NCBI RefSeq assembly: GCF_032062135.1
Contig: NC_092858.1
Location: 165,002,942 to 165,066,941, forward strand
Length of the DNA stretch: 64,000 bases
DNA from: Pyxicephalus adspersus
Lineage: Eukaryota > Chordata > Amphibia > Anura > Pyxicephalidae
Direction of reading: 5' to 3'
Shown here in pieces: positions 63,060 through 64,000 of the stretch. The translations under genes were made by a program, and so were the position numbers. The notes under the pieces are model-generated. The model had not been told where the DNA came from, did not search any database, and saw only the letters and a list, made by a program, of their open reading frames with translations. Position 1 is the first letter of the stretch. Every line of letters begins with the position of its first letter.

Positions 63060-63190
63060 CAGGTAGCAAGTTTGAAAAGACGGGTTTTCTTTTAAATGAG
63101 GAGAAAGTAGGAGCAAGCCGAATATGATAAAGAAGACCATTCCAGAGAGCCGGGGAAAAAACTTGGAGCTGTGCGTGTGATGAGGTTTTA
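63060..63190. repeat. Fragment related to the long repeat at 39171
   Basis: Shares GACGGGTTTTC/AATGGGTTTTG, GAAGACCATTCCAGAGA and CTGTGCGTGTGATGAGGTT with 39,410-39,540. Confidence 0.65.
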
Positions 63191-64000
63191 TGCCTGATTT
63201 ATCAATGAAATATGCGTATGTTCGACGCGTGTATGTACACGCCGGTCAGCAAGCTCTATTACCGCAAGTCAGGCCCAAGTTCTAGTGAACTTGCCTTCCC
63301 ATTTCCTGCAAAAGTGAGCAAAGATCGCGAATATGCCAATTAAGGCGAATTGCGTGATTCAGGAGATGTTAACCTGAATGGTGAGGTGATAGCAATTTAT
63401 TAGCGCACACCTGCGCCCTGTTCTGTACTCATCTCCAGTCCATTTTACAGGTCAGTTTGAATCTTTAATGCTTGATGTTTTTTTGTGTGTTACTTTTCTT
63501 ATGTTACATTTTACAAACTTGCTTCATTTATAGTTACATTTGTTGCAACACTACAAACTCATTTCTATCAAGCTGGATATATACTAAGTGGCACTTTCAA
63601 ATATGTCATCACACAATAGTATGAGTGTAAAAAAAATATGTGAACAAACATTTGTGACCTGAATAAAAAGTCAATTTAGTTTGGCTTTAGAGAAATCAAA
63701 TATCTTAGTAAAGGATTATAGGCAAACATGTTAGTTTCATCTGTTGCACCAATGTTTTTGTGCCTGGTTTGTAATGCCAGTTTCTGTAGTTTAGCAATTT
63801 GTTGTCATTTTTTCCACAAGTATTGAGTACAAATGTCTGCATGGTTTCCACTCCAAACTGCTACTTGACCCCCTCATTGCCGTTGTCCCATTGTCACATA
63901 TTGGTATTTGAATGTTTTATGTACATAGTCCTTTTCTGAGTGTCCCCACACAACTCCTCTGTTCATTTGTAGTAGTGGTATAGGTTTGTTGTCATTGTGC

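Larger units (their letters stand above)
62541..64000. other. Intergenic DNA upstream of ATP5PO
   Basis: Holds an L2-type tail at 62,723-62,790, a (TA)n tract at 62,818-62,873 and an L2-related block at 63,060-63,190. No gene seen. In human the next gene outward is MRPS6; nothing of it is visible here. Confidence 0.75.

Overview
This window is vertebrate nuclear DNA, most likely from an anuran amphibian (frog). It is AT-rich, with small exons bounded by GT-AG introns. It holds two genes whose order and orientation match the ITSN1-ATP5PO neighbourhood of human chromosome 21. The frog assignment is an inference from the repeat content: Tc1-type transposons, TTAA-flanked MITEs, L2-like 3' tails ending in (AAT)n, and hAT MITEs. 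No species can be named from the sequence.

Positions 1-53,040 (+ strand): the 3' two thirds of ITSN1 (intersectin 1), an endocytic scaffold and Cdc42 exchange factor. Twenty-seven coding exons were placed to the base. They run from the end of EH domain 2 through the coiled coil, five SH3 domains, DH, PH and C2, to the TAA stop at 48164-48166. A candidate alternative last exon at 22,900 would end the short, SH3-only isoform. The 5' part of the gene (EH1, most of EH2) lies before the window. Coiled-coil exons expected between 2401 and 3164 are absent, and the flanking exons do not join in frame.

Positions 53,040-54,970: a short intergenic interval between two convergent genes.

Positions 54,970-62,450 (- strand): the whole of ATP5PO, the OSCP subunit of mitochondrial ATP synthase, in seven coding exons giving about 211 residues. 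Its compact promoter has NRF-1, ETS/GABP and ZNF143-type sites, the usual set for a nuclear gene of oxidative phosphorylation.

Positions 62,540-64,000: intergenic DNA with microsatellites and repeat fragments.

The introns are crowded with mobile DNA: a nearly intact Tc1 element (DD34E) at 43,844-45,403, a mariner fossil, a deleted second Tc1-superfamily copy, two LINE fragments side by side, and many MITEs, two of them nested. No bacterial-type system, CRISPR array, tRNA or rRNA was seen. I found no convincing previously undescribed system. The observations most worth checking are the missing ITSN1 exons, the split-stop short-isoform exon, the nested MITEs and a long intronic hairpin.
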